Below are positions 8,705 through 16,719 of a DNA stretch of 34,262 nt, one piece after another. This stretch comes from Serratia sp. H1w. Its GTDB lineage: Bacteria; Pseudomonadota; Gammaproteobacteria; Enterobacterales; Enterobacteriaceae. The stretch is from contig NZ_AYMQ01000058.1 in NCBI RefSeq assembly GCF_000633355.1, positions 1 through 34,262 of the forward strand, given 5' to 3'. A model generated the notes under the pieces. That model was not told the origin of the DNA and did not search any database. It was given only the letters and a program-made list of their open reading frames with translations. Position 1 is the first letter of the stretch; each line of letters opens with the position of its first letter. The translations under genes were made by a program, and so were the position numbers.

Positions 8705-8880
8705 CCCCTCACCCTAGCCCTCTCCCACAGGGAGAGGGGACTGATCGAGCGAGCTATCAGGTACAGAAACCTACCTGGCTAACACGCTGAAAAGATCTAC
8801 AGATCGAAGATCGATCACAGCACCTGATTACTACGCCAAATCGGCTCCCTCTCCCTGTGGGAGAGGGTTGGGGTGAGGGG
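8705..8880. repeat. Composite inverted-repeat element, copy A
   Basis: About 36 bp at 8705-8740 is repeated in near-perfect inverted form at 8845-8880, each arm being itself a hairpin (CCCTCTCCC...GGGAGAGGG). The ~104 bp between them is unrelated in sequence. The arms resemble the widespread CCCTCACCC-type bacterial repeats. The element fills the gap between two convergent genes and ends 5 bp before the stop codon of the amidohydrolase. A second copy is at 14300-14420. It is probably a REP/MITE-like non-autonomous element. Confidence 0.85.
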
Positions 8881-8885
8881 AAGAA

Positions 8886-10070
8886 TTAGAACGCATCCTG
8901 CTGCAAATAGCTCCAGGCATACTGCGCATACAGTTCCGCACCTGTCGCCATCACGTCCTCATCAATATTGAAGCAGCCGTGGTGATGTGCCCAGTCAGTG
9001 CCCTTCTCCGGGTTGCCGCAGCCTAGCAGGGCAAAGCAGCCTGGGATATTTTCGATAAAGAAGCTGAAGTCCTCACCGCCGGTCGTCGGCTTTTCGGCAA
9101 ACAACACTTCCTCACCAAAGGCCGAACGCACCACCGATTGTGCCAGCAATGCGCTGCGCTCCTCGTTGATCACCGGCAAGGTGCCGTAAGTGTATTCCAC
9201 CTGCGCCGTTGCGCCGTAAATGGCCGCCGTATGCTCTGCGTAGCGCTCAATCGCTGCCTTGATACGCTCACGTGCCTCAACGTTAAAGCAGCGCACCGTG
9301 CCATCCAGCACCGCATTTTCGGCAATCACGTTAAACCGGGTACCGACTTCCATTTTGCCAATGGTCACTACCGCCGATTCCAGCGGGGAGGTTTCACGGG
9401 AAACGATCGCCTGCACGTTCATCACGAAGGCCGAGGCAACAACCGCAGCATCCACACAAGCCTCTGGCATCGAGCCGTGGCCGCCGCGCCCTTTGAACTT
9501 CACCTTCAGTAAATCGGCAGAGGCAAAGGTAGAGCCGACGTTGCAGGACACCTTGCCCGATGGGCTGGTGGTCCAAATGTGCATGCCAAACGCGTTATCC
9601 ACGCCCTCGATCGCCCCCTGCTTCACCATCTCACGCGCGCCCTGGGCAATCTCTTCCGCTGGTTGGAAAATCAGCCGTACGTTGCCACGCAGGCTCTCGC
9701 GGTTTTCATATAACGCTTTCGCCGCCGTCAGCAGCATCGCGGTGTGAGCATCGTGCCCACAGGCGTGCATTTTGCCGTCGGTCTGTGATTTATAACTTAA
9801 GGAATCGTTCAGTTCCTGCACCGGCAACGCATCCATATCGGCGCGTAAAGCCACGGTTTTACCGGGCTGCCCGCCAGTAATTTCGGCAATCACGCCCGTT
9901 GGCGTCGTCAGACGATAAGGAATGCCGATCGCCTCCAGCGCTTGCGCCACCTTTTGTGTGGTACGCACTTCTTCCCAAGGCAACTCTGGGTGAGCGTGCA
10001 GATCGCGGCGGAACGCAATCATCGCCTCCACGTGGGCTTTAATGGATTGTGCGATGGCTTTATTGGTCAT
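8886..10070 (-). CDS. M20-family amidohydrolase (aminoacylase/hippurate hydrolase type)
   Basis: 394 aa cytoplasmic metallohydrolase of the M20 aminoacylase/carboxypeptidase group, which frees amino acids from N-acyl derivatives. Metal-binding and catalytic features are visible: HACGHD with Cys104 and His106, the Glu139-Glu140 pair in QPAEE, His164 in GMHIW, the dimerisation-domain GRGGHGS motif, and a C-terminal WAHHHGCFN. There is no signal peptide. Its start overlaps the end of the upstream hydrolase by 11 bp, implying translational coupling, and it is the last gene of a three-gene minus-strand operon. The substrate cannot be read from sequence; N-acetyl or other N-acyl amino acids are the usual ones. 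Confidence 0.9.
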   Translation of the reverse strand: MTNKAIAQSIKAHVEAMIAFRRDLHAHPELPWEEVRTTQKVAQALEAIGIPYRLTTPTGVIAEITGGQPGKTVALRADMDALPVQELNDSLSYKSQTDGKMHACGHDAHTAMLLTAAKALYENRESLRGNVRLIFQPAEEIAQGAREMVKQGAIEGVDNAFGMHIWTTSPSGKVSCNVGSTFASADLLKVKFKGRGGHGSMPEACVDAAVVASAFVMNVQAIVSRETSPLESAVVTIGKMEVGTRFNVIAENAVLDGTVRCFNVEARERIKAAIERYAEHTAAIYGATAQVEYTYGTLPVINEERSALLAQSVVRSAFGEEVLFAEKPTTGGEDFSFFIENIPGCFALLGCGNPEKGTDWAHHHGCFNIDEDVMATGAELYAQYAWSYLQQDAF

Positions 10071-11310
10071 AACTAGTTGCCTCTGTAATCTCTTTTACCG
10101 TGTGAAAAATGACGTCGATGCCTTTCTGAATTTGCTCATAGTCGGTCCACTCGTCGGGGTGATGGCTCAGGCCATCTTTGCTGGGAACAAATACCAGCCC
10201 CACATCGGTGATCCCGGCAAAAATCATCGCATCATGCCCGGCTCCACTAACCATGGTCCGATGGCTCAAGCCCAACGCTTCACTGTGTTTTTGTAGCAGG
10301 CTGTGGATACCGCCGTGCAGACGAGTGGGTTCTACCAGCAGGGGTTGTTCAATCTGGCAGACGATCCCCGTCCCGGCCTGCTGCTGGATACAGGCTTTGG
10401 TTTGCTCAACCACCTGTTGCAGCTTATCCAGGCGCTTGGAACGGATATCGACAGTGAAGATCACCTTGCTCGGGATCACATTCGCTCCATTAGGGAACAC
10501 CTGAATTTTCCCGGTGGTGGCGACCGTTTCCTCACCAGCCTCGCGAGCAAAATCGCCAACGCGGGCGATCACCTGGCTGGCTGCCACCAACGCATCGTGA
10601 CGGCGATCCATCGGCGTAGTACCCGCATGCCCGGCTTTACCGGTGATGGTCACCACAAGCTGGGTAATACCGACTATCACATCCACCAGGCCAACATCCA
10701 GCCCTTGCTGTTCCAGCACCGGGCCTTGCTCAATATGCAGCTCAATAAACGCCTTGAGGGTTTGCGGCTCGCGCACGACGCTGGCCACCCGATCGGCATC
10801 AAAACCGACCTGTGCCATGCACTGTGCCGCCGATTGCCCCTGGCTATCCCGCAGGCGGTGCAGTTCTTCACTATCGACCTTGCCGGCAATCGCACACGAA
10901 GCCAGCAGACCACGGCCAAAGCTGGCCCCTTCCTCTTCCACCAGCGCCACCACTTCCAGCGGGTAGCGAGGTAACAACCGATGTTCCTGGAACAGTTTCG
11001 CCACTTCCAACCCCATCACCACACCGGCTGGGCCATCGAAAGCACCGCCGTTGGGCACGGAGTCGAAATGGGAGCCAATCATGACGCTGGGGAGCGCCGG
11101 ATCCTGCGCCTGGCTTTTACCGAAGATATTGCCGATGGCGTCCTCACTCACGCTGAGGCCCGCCGCCTGCATCTGTGCCTTGATATAAGCCCGCGCCTGT
11201 TGGCCTTGCGGGCTATAACTCATACGCGTCGTGCCTTCGCCCGGGGTGGCCGTGAACTCGGCCAATTGTTCAAGTTGCTGCTGAATACGCAGCGAGTTTG
11301 CATAGCTCAT
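10060..11310 (-). CDS. M20 Zn-dependent hydrolase (N-carbamoyl-amino-acid hydrolase/allantoate amidohydrolase type)
   Basis: 416 aa member of the hydantoinase/carbamoylase branch of M20, which includes AllC (411 aa), beta-ureidopropionase and L-carbamoylases. Expected metal ligands are present: His81 and Asp92 in SHFDSVPNGGAFDGPAG, the Glu cluster at 125-127, His192 in ELHIEQGP, and a late His in GAGHDAM. The lid domain has GKAGHAGTTPM. The gene lies 3 bp after the permease gene and overlaps the aminoacylase-type gene by 11 bp. The three products would import and then hydrolyse an N-carbamoyl or N-acyl nitrogen compound. No other ureide or purine catabolic genes are visible, so I do not assign allC. 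Confidence 0.88.
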   Translation of the reverse strand: MSYANSLRIQQQLEQLAEFTATPGEGTTRMSYSPQGQQARAYIKAQMQAAGLSVSEDAIGNIFGKSQAQDPALPSVMIGSHFDSVPNGGAFDGPAGVVMGLEVAKLFQEHRLLPRYPLEVVALVEEEGASFGRGLLASCAIAGKVDSEELHRLRDSQGQSAAQCMAQVGFDADRVASVVREPQTLKAFIELHIEQGPVLEQQGLDVGLVDVIVGITQLVVTITGKAGHAGTTPMDRRHDALVAASQVIARVGDFAREAGEETVATTGKIQVFPNGANVIPSKVIFTVDIRSKRLDKLQQVVEQTKACIQQQAGTGIVCQIEQPLLVEPTRLHGGIHSLLQKHSEALGLSHRTMVSGAGHDAMIFAGITDVGLVFVPSKDGLSHHPDEWTDYEQIQKGIDVIFHTVKEITEATSYDQ

Positions 11311-11313
11311 GAC

Positions 11314-12534
11314 TTATCCTGCAAATGGGGTGATGTAACCGACCATAACACCTGCCAGCACGACAGATACCATGGTCACGGAGATAAATCCGCCAACCAG
11401 CATCGGTGCCAGCATATGGTGCGTCAGGATCTCACGCTCTTTTTCGTCTTTGGTCAGCGCGGTTATCGCTTCATTGGTGATGATGTAATCCGCCGGGAAG
11501 CCATACATCGCCGTCAGGGAGATGGCAAAGGCCATTTCCATGCTGACGCCAAGGCATTTACCCACGATCCACGAGACGATGAACATGCCCACCACCGCGA
11601 CGACGATCAGCACGACCATCGGGAATACCAGCCGCAGCAGCATTTCCGGGGTGGCTCTATTGAGCGTATCAAAGATGAACAGCATCAGCCCCATCACCGC
11701 AAAACCGAAGCCGTTGGCTTTCTGCAGCGGTTGTTTTTCCAGGAAGCCGATGGTGGCGGCAACGACGCCAAACAGCAAACACAGCACGAACGGGCTGATG
11801 GTGACCACCGGAACCAGCAGGTCTGAAACCAGATACGCCAGATAGCCTACCAGCGCCAGGCGTAGGAACTTGAAGTAGCTGGTGTTGTAATGGGCCGGGA
11901 TCAGGCCAAACAGGCGCGGCATTTTCTCTTCCGCGCTGACCGTGGTCGGCATTTTATCGGCAGGCAGCAGCGCGGCAGACTCATGCCATTCGCCATTGCG
12001 ATACTTCTTCAGCACCCGTTTACCTTCGCGCTGCAACATGATGGCGGTTAATGGATAACCGGCAAACCCTTGCATCACGTAGATCAGAATGGCGAAAACG
12101 GAGAGATCGACCAAGCCCGCACTGGCCGCCCCTTTCGACATGATCAACGCCGATACGATGCCACCAACCAATGGTGGAATAGTCACGATGGCCGTATTCA
12201 TATCAAACATCAGCATACAGGTCGCAAACACGGCGGCGATAATGCCGGCGATCCCCGCCAGTGAGATCACAATGGTTTTCCATTGCCGTATCAGTTCAGG
12301 TACGGAAAGCAGGGTCCCCATGTTGGTGATCAACAGATACATCAGCATCACCGCGACCGCCGGTGTGATACCGGCCAGGCTGACGATATCGTGCGGGAAA
12401 AACGTCCAGTAACCGAATAGGAATAACACCGCACAGACAAATACAGAAGGGATCCAGGCTTTGGTACGCACGGATACCACATCTCCCAGGTATAAAATCA
12501 CCATTACAATCAAAAGCGCTAACATCTGTGACAT
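11314..12534 (-). CDS. Polytopic inner-membrane protein, probable permease
   Basis: 406 aa with roughly ten to twelve hydrophobic segments and one polar cytoplasmic-looking loop (about residues 170-215, after the LQREGKRVLKKYRNGEW segment). The small-residue-rich helices and a two-halves layout recall sodium/carboxylate symporters such as GltS, but I do not recognise the exact family. It is the first gene of an operon with two M20 hydrolases (3-bp gap to the next), which suggests it imports their substrate. GGAAAT lies about 6 bases before the ATG. Confidence 0.78.
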   Translation of the reverse strand: MSQMLALLIVMVILYLGDVVSVRTKAWIPSVFVCAVLFLFGYWTFFPHDIVSLAGITPAVAVMLMYLLITNMGTLLSVPELIRQWKTIVISLAGIAGIIAAVFATCMLMFDMNTAIVTIPPLVGGIVSALIMSKGAASAGLVDLSVFAILIYVMQGFAGYPLTAIMLQREGKRVLKKYRNGEWHESAALLPADKMPTTVSAEEKMPRLFGLIPAHYNTSYFKFLRLALVGYLAYLVSDLLVPVVTISPFVLCLLFGVVAATIGFLEKQPLQKANGFGFAVMGLMLFIFDTLNRATPEMLLRLVFPMVVLIVVAVVGMFIVSWIVGKCLGVSMEMAFAISLTAMYGFPADYIITNEAITALTKDEKEREILTHHMLAPMLVGGFISVTMVSVVLAGVMVGYITPFAG

Positions 12535-12967
12535 AGAATATTTCCGTTCTTATATTTTTTAGAAATCCGTTTCGGATAGTTAAATCCACTAAGTTACAAT
12601 TACAATGCAGTTAATCACTCTACTATTTCGGGTGGAGATGTCCGATTTCCAGAAGAAAAACGCAGAAAACGGGCTGTTCTCACCAATTCCGATACTAAAC
12701 AGCTATCGTTGGGGAATAAAGGAAAAAATCAGAAATAAATCTGCTGAGTAAGCTCGATGACTGCCGTAGAGAAGGATTTAAACCGCCTTTTCCTGCCCAT
12801 TGGAAAAACAGGGTAACCGCAAAGCTTAACGTTTACTTATAAGTCACTTACCGTCAATAAATGGGAGGGAATGACGGGCCGATAAATCTACTGGTTCAGC
12901 CTGGCTAAATGTTTTATAACCCTATTTAGTGACCTTGGTGACCCACAGTTTAAAAAGGATCTTTAGT
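12535..12967. other. Divergent intergenic region between permease operon and FAD oxidase gene
   Basis: This 433-bp gap should hold the promoters of both divergent units. I see a short perfect palindrome, ATCCG-TTT-CGGAT, at about 12567-12579, some 35 bp upstream of the permease start, which could be an operator. The rest is AT-rich with A-tracts. I find no convincing small gene or terminator. Confidence 0.4.
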
Positions 12968-14281
12968 TTGAAATATGCATCGGTGCCGTTAAATCAAAAC
13001 CAAAATGGCTGGCTGAAACCAGACTTACACCCCACCGTTTACCCAACGCTAATCGGCGATACCGAGGCCGACTGGGTCGTTGTGGGCTGCGGGTTTGCCG
13101 GTATCTCCTTCGCCAGAAGACTGGCCAGCAACGATCCCAAACTAAAGATCATCATCGTTGATTCAGCCTGTGCGGCAGAGAGTTCCTCAGCCCGAAATTC
13201 AGGATTTATTATCGGATTACCCCATAATATCGGCAGTTCAACGGCGGAACTGAAAAAAGCGCAATCGTATCGTTCTTTATTACAAGAAGGGATCAATCAA
13301 TTAACCCAGCAGATTGAACGACAAGGGATCGAATGCGAATGGGAAAATGCCGGCAAATATCACTGCCAGGTTGACGCCACCAATCAGCGAGTGCTTAAAG
13401 AATATACCGATAATCTCGATACCATGAACGAGCCTTACCAAATAATGGATAAGGAAGCGCTGTACCGGAAATTGGGCACACGTTTTTATAATAAGGGTAT
13501 CTATACTCCCAGCTCGATCCTGGTTAATCCTGCCAGCCTGATCGTTGACCTGGCAAATAATCTGCCGGACAACGTGACGATGTATAACCATACCCCGGTG
13601 ATGGCGATCCACCACGGTAGCGTGACGCAGGTGGTCACCCCCTTCGGCACGATTAGAACGGCCAACGTGATGTTAGCCACCAATGCTCTCTCCAGAGAAC
13701 TGGCTCCGGTTACCAGCCAGCAGGCCGCGATGGCCACCTTCGCCAGCATCAGCGCGCCATTAACCGCAGAGCAGCGCCAGAAGCTGCCGGCCATGAGCAG
13801 TTGGGGATTAACACCGGTCAACGCCATCGCCGGGGCGACGGTGCGCTATACCCAGGACCACCGTTTCCTGATCCGCCAGCATGTCACGCCAGCCTTGAAT
13901 GGTCGGATCACCGCAGCGCAGACCTATCAGGCCACCCTGTTGCACCAGCAGATCTTCAACAAGATTTATCCGCAACTGCGGGATGTTCCGCTCACCAGCA
14001 CCTGGTCTGGCACCATCAGCGTCACCCGCAATGGCGCACCGGTTTGGGGGGAGTTGAAGAAAGGCATTTATACCGCCGGGGGCTGTAACGGCGCGGGCGT
14101 CTCCAAGCAAACCATTGCCGGGACGTTATTGGCGGACTATGCGCAGGGGATCGAGCATCCGCTGATTGGCGCGATGCAGGTACTGGGCAAGGCCAATTAC
14201 CTGCCACCTTCTCCGGTGCTGGATATTGCGATTGGGGTTTCTTTGATGAAAGAGCGCTATTTGGGGCGCAAGGAAATCTAG
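12968..14281 (+). CDS. FAD-dependent oxidoreductase (DAO family)
   Basis: 437 aa flavoprotein of the DAO superfamily, which oxidises amines or amino acids (relatives include gamma-glutamylputrescine oxidase and glycine oxidase). The Rossmann dinucleotide-binding motif is at Gly40-x-Gly42-x-x-Gly45, followed by an acidic strand end (VDSACAAE) and a SSARNSGFI segment. A C-terminal GGCNGAGVSK motif is typical of the FAD site. I chose a TTG start at 12968 because AAAAAGGAT lies 8-9 bases upstream; the longer in-frame GTG at 12929 has no ribosome site. It is divergent from the permease/hydrolase operon and could act on the amino acid or amine that operon releases. The substrate is unknown. Confidence 0.83.
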   Translation: MKYASVPLNQNQNGWLKPDLHPTVYPTLIGDTEADWVVVGCGFAGISFARRLASNDPKLKIIIVDSACAAESSSARNSGFIIGLPHNIGSSTAELKKAQSYRSLLQEGINQLTQQIERQGIECEWENAGKYHCQVDATNQRVLKEYTDNLDTMNEPYQIMDKEALYRKLGTRFYNKGIYTPSSILVNPASLIVDLANNLPDNVTMYNHTPVMAIHHGSVTQVVTPFGTIRTANVMLATNALSRELAPVTSQQAAMATFASISAPLTAEQRQKLPAMSSWGLTPVNAIAGATVRYTQDHRFLIRQHVTPALNGRITAAQTYQATLLHQQIFNKIYPQLRDVPLTSTWSGTISVTRNGAPVWGELKKGIYTAGGCNGAGVSKQTIAGTLLADYAQGIEHPLIGAMQVLGKANYLPPSPVLDIAIGVSLMKERYLGRKEI

Positions 14282-14299
14282 TTCTGGCTCCGTCGATGC

Positions 14300-14420
14300 C
14301 CCCTCACCCTAGCCCTCTCCCAAAGGGAGAGGGGACCGAACGTGCCACAAATCAGCTCCTGAGCCTGACGACGGCTCTGCACTAGCTCCCTCTCCTGGGG
14401 GAGAGGGTTAGAGTGAGGGG
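14300..14420. repeat. Composite inverted-repeat element, copy B
   Basis: The left arm at 14300-14335 differs by about one base from the left arm of copy A at 8705-8740, and the inverted right arm at 14386-14420 is similar but more diverged. The spacer is ~50 bp, shorter than in copy A. The element lies between the convergent oxidoreductase and ecpE genes and touches the ecpE stop codon at 14421. Confidence 0.85.
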
Positions 14421-15104
14421 CTAACCCGACGCCAAGCTCTGGTCAAAACACTGCTCCCCAAGCCGCTGATACTTGCTGAAACCGATAATAAACTTGCGAT
14501 TCTGTCCACGCAGATCGGCTCCGCTATAGCTTTCCCCTGGCAGCAGATTGAACACCTTGGCGGCGTCATCCTGCCCGCCACAGCCCTGATGGATCATCAC
14601 GCGGAAATAGGTATTGCCGGTGTTTTTCAACACCCCAGCCTGCGGATCATAGTGATACGTGAAACGCAGCTTGCGCGGACGAACGACCATAATGGTATCG
14701 AGCGCCACGGTCGGAGAAACCAGTGGTGTCTTACCCTCCCCCTGCATCTGCATGGCGTTGGCCGGGATCTCCTGGATCGCTATGCGGTAGTAGCGTTCGC
14801 GATCGTCCTGCGGGCCACGATAAAAGATCTTAAAATACTCCCAAGCGTCCGGCTCCAGGATTTTACGCAATGGCGTATAGAGGATTTCTCCCTGCTCCAA
14901 TGGTTGAGGTTGCTCATCAGCACCCGGCTTGTTGATCCGGTAGGCAGTGATCACATACAGATTGGTATCTTTAGTGTTGTTAACAAACTGGCGCGATAAA
15001 AAGGTGCGATCGCTCTCCAGAGTAAAAACGCCAGAAGAGAGATAAATCGCCCGCGCTGGAGATGCCAGCATCAGTATCGCTAACCACAGTCCTATTCTTA
15101 ACAT
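14421..15104 (-). CDS. ecpE: EcpE, pilus periplasmic chaperone
   Basis: About 227 aa with a signal peptide (RIGLWLAILMLASPARA). It is the second, more divergent chaperone of the E. coli common pilus (ECP/Mat) system, related to EcpB also encoded here: both share an IFYRGPQDDRERYYRI or FYSGPKDEKERYYRL block and a later pair of cysteines (CGGQ and EQC in this one). Chaperones of this type hold pilin subunits in the periplasm before export by the usher. The ATG at 15104 is preceded in frame by a GTG at 15107; I prefer the ATG. It is the last gene of the operon, 11 bases after ecpD. Confidence 0.87.
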   Translation of the reverse strand: MLRIGLWLAILMLASPARAIYLSSGVFTLESDRTFLSRQFVNNTKDTNLYVITAYRINKPGADEQPQPLEQGEILYTPLRKILEPDAWEYFKIFYRGPQDDRERYYRIAIQEIPANAMQMQGEGKTPLVSPTVALDTIMVVRPRKLRFTYHYDPQAGVLKNTGNTYFRVMIHQGCGGQDDAAKVFNLLPGESYSGADLRGQNRKFIIGFSKYQRLGEQCFDQSLASG

Positions 15105-15115
15105 CACCCTTCGCC

Positions 15116-16705
15116 TTACTGGATATCCGGGCCCGACCAGATCGCCGTAACCCTGACCTCACCGGTGGCACTGACCACCCCCATCCAATCTCGCCCGTCC
15201 AGGGTCCACATCGAGTTGCCCTCATTCATCGGGAATGAAAGTGAGAGATCGGTGCGATAAAAACTGCCGTCATTTTGCGCAGGTGTCGGCCAGGCAGTTT
15301 CTTGCCAGCGGGCCGAGTTCAGGCTCACCGCCTGGTTATCACAGCTGGCACGTGTACGCACAACCTGTCCTGAATCGTCGGTATAAGCCAGATAAGCCGA
15401 GAACGGTACTCGTAACTTGGCATCGCTGGAGGAAAATACACAGTACGGCAGGCCGTTGACTGTCCCCTGCGGCCCATAGACCTGCGCGAAAATCTCATTA
15501 GCCTGCCTTGGACCCGAGGTGGTCACGATATAATCGAAAACCAGCGGTGGCTCTTTACTGCCAACCTTACCCTCACGCTTCGGATGGAGTACCAAGTCTT
15601 TGGAAATGATACTGATCCCGTAATCGCGCGGGCGCAGCAGGATAGTGTTGGAAGGAGAGAACTCATAGTAGCCGGACTGCGGCGCCACCGTACTGGTGAA
15701 CAGGAAAGTGAAGAAATCCTGGCTGTTGGTCAGATCCACGCCCCGATCGATCAGGTTCTTCAGGAAGGTCTGCGAGAAAAAGACATAAATACCGCCGTTC
15801 CCTGCTTTGATCAAATTCGCCGCGTTGGTCGTGGCGCTGTAGTTCACCCAACCACTGGCACCATCGGCACTCAGGCGAATGGTATTTGCCGCTGGCGTAA
15901 ACCCTAGCGCAGCAGTATTGAGCTTCATGTTCATGCGCATCGGCGAAAGGGTGTTCCCCTGCATCTGATAAGACACCAGCTTACAGATCGCGCCACTCAG
16001 CGAACCAATGTAGCCCACCGAGCAGAACTGAGATCCCATTCCCATCACCGGATTGCCATTGCTGTCGATAAAAATTTCCTGCAGCGCGTTGGTCGATTCC
16101 AACCGCATATTGCCCGCCTTGGTGATGGTAAACTCATGGCTGGTCTGCGAGCCGCCTACGGAGACGCAGCTTTGCCCGGCAGCAGGGTTGTAGTCCGTGC
16201 GGGTAGAGCAAAAACGGTATTTATAAGTCTCAGTCAGGCCTACCGACACATTTTTAAAATACTCATAAGCCGAATCAGAGAAAATACCGCGCCCGTAACG
16301 AGCTTCGCCGTTGCTGGTGTTCACCTCCACGTGATAAACACCATTATCGCCAATATAGCCCGGCAGATAACCGTTCGAAGGGCAAGCGCTACCATTATTC
16401 ATACAACGGTTACCGATAAATGGCTGATTGATGGGAGAATCCTCCAGCCAGATATCGGCGAACGAATTGGTCTGGATCAGCCCGGTATAGCCCATATAGC
16501 CCAAGCTGCGTTGATCGCCTGACGCATATTTGGTAAACATGTTGGCACCGCTGAAACGGGGATCGGTACTCTGTGGCGTGATGAAGTACTCACCATCCAC
16601 CTGATTTTCGATAAAGAAATAACTGTTGCTCACGTTGGCCGCCTGACCGGCGAAGGAAGTTAGCATCAGCGCCCCAAGCAGCCGGCAAAAATTACGCAGT
16701 TTCAT
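15116..16705 (-). CDS. ecpD: EcpD, pilus tip adhesin
   Basis: 529 aa, secreted (signal peptide MKLRNFCRLLGALMLTSFAG then QA). It matches E. coli EcpD (547 aa), the tip adhesin that polymerises with the EcpA shaft and binds host surfaces. Shared features include FFIENQVDGEYFITPQSTDP near the mature N-terminus, SGYYEFSPSNTILLRPRDYGISII in the middle, FDYIVTTSGP, and a C-terminus typed ATGEVRVTAIW. Several cysteines suit disulfides in the periplasm. An in-frame start at 16771 would overlap the usher gene by 52 bases; the ATG at 16705 begins directly with the signal peptide, 14 bases after the ecpC stop. Confidence 0.88.
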   Translation of the reverse strand: MKLRNFCRLLGALMLTSFAGQAANVSNSYFFIENQVDGEYFITPQSTDPRFSGANMFTKYASGDQRSLGYMGYTGLIQTNSFADIWLEDSPINQPFIGNRCMNNGSACPSNGYLPGYIGDNGVYHVEVNTSNGEARYGRGIFSDSAYEYFKNVSVGLTETYKYRFCSTRTDYNPAAGQSCVSVGGSQTSHEFTITKAGNMRLESTNALQEIFIDSNGNPVMGMGSQFCSVGYIGSLSGAICKLVSYQMQGNTLSPMRMNMKLNTAALGFTPAANTIRLSADGASGWVNYSATTNAANLIKAGNGGIYVFFSQTFLKNLIDRGVDLTNSQDFFTFLFTSTVAPQSGYYEFSPSNTILLRPRDYGISIISKDLVLHPKREGKVGSKEPPLVFDYIVTTSGPRQANEIFAQVYGPQGTVNGLPYCVFSSSDAKLRVPFSAYLAYTDDSGQVVRTRASCDNQAVSLNSARWQETAWPTPAQNDGSFYRTDLSLSFPMNEGNSMWTLDGRDWMGVVSATGEVRVTAIWSGPDIQ

Positions 16706-16719
16706 GTCAAACCCTGTCC

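Noticed and set aside
8705-8880. Repeats considered as a CRISPR array
   Set aside because: Only two repeat arms are present, in inverted orientation, with no regular spacers and no cas genes.
10303-11826. Long open frames antisense to the M20 hydrolase and permease genes
   Set aside because: They are rich in His, Arg and Gln, match no family, and overlap genes with full sets of catalytic motifs on the other strand.
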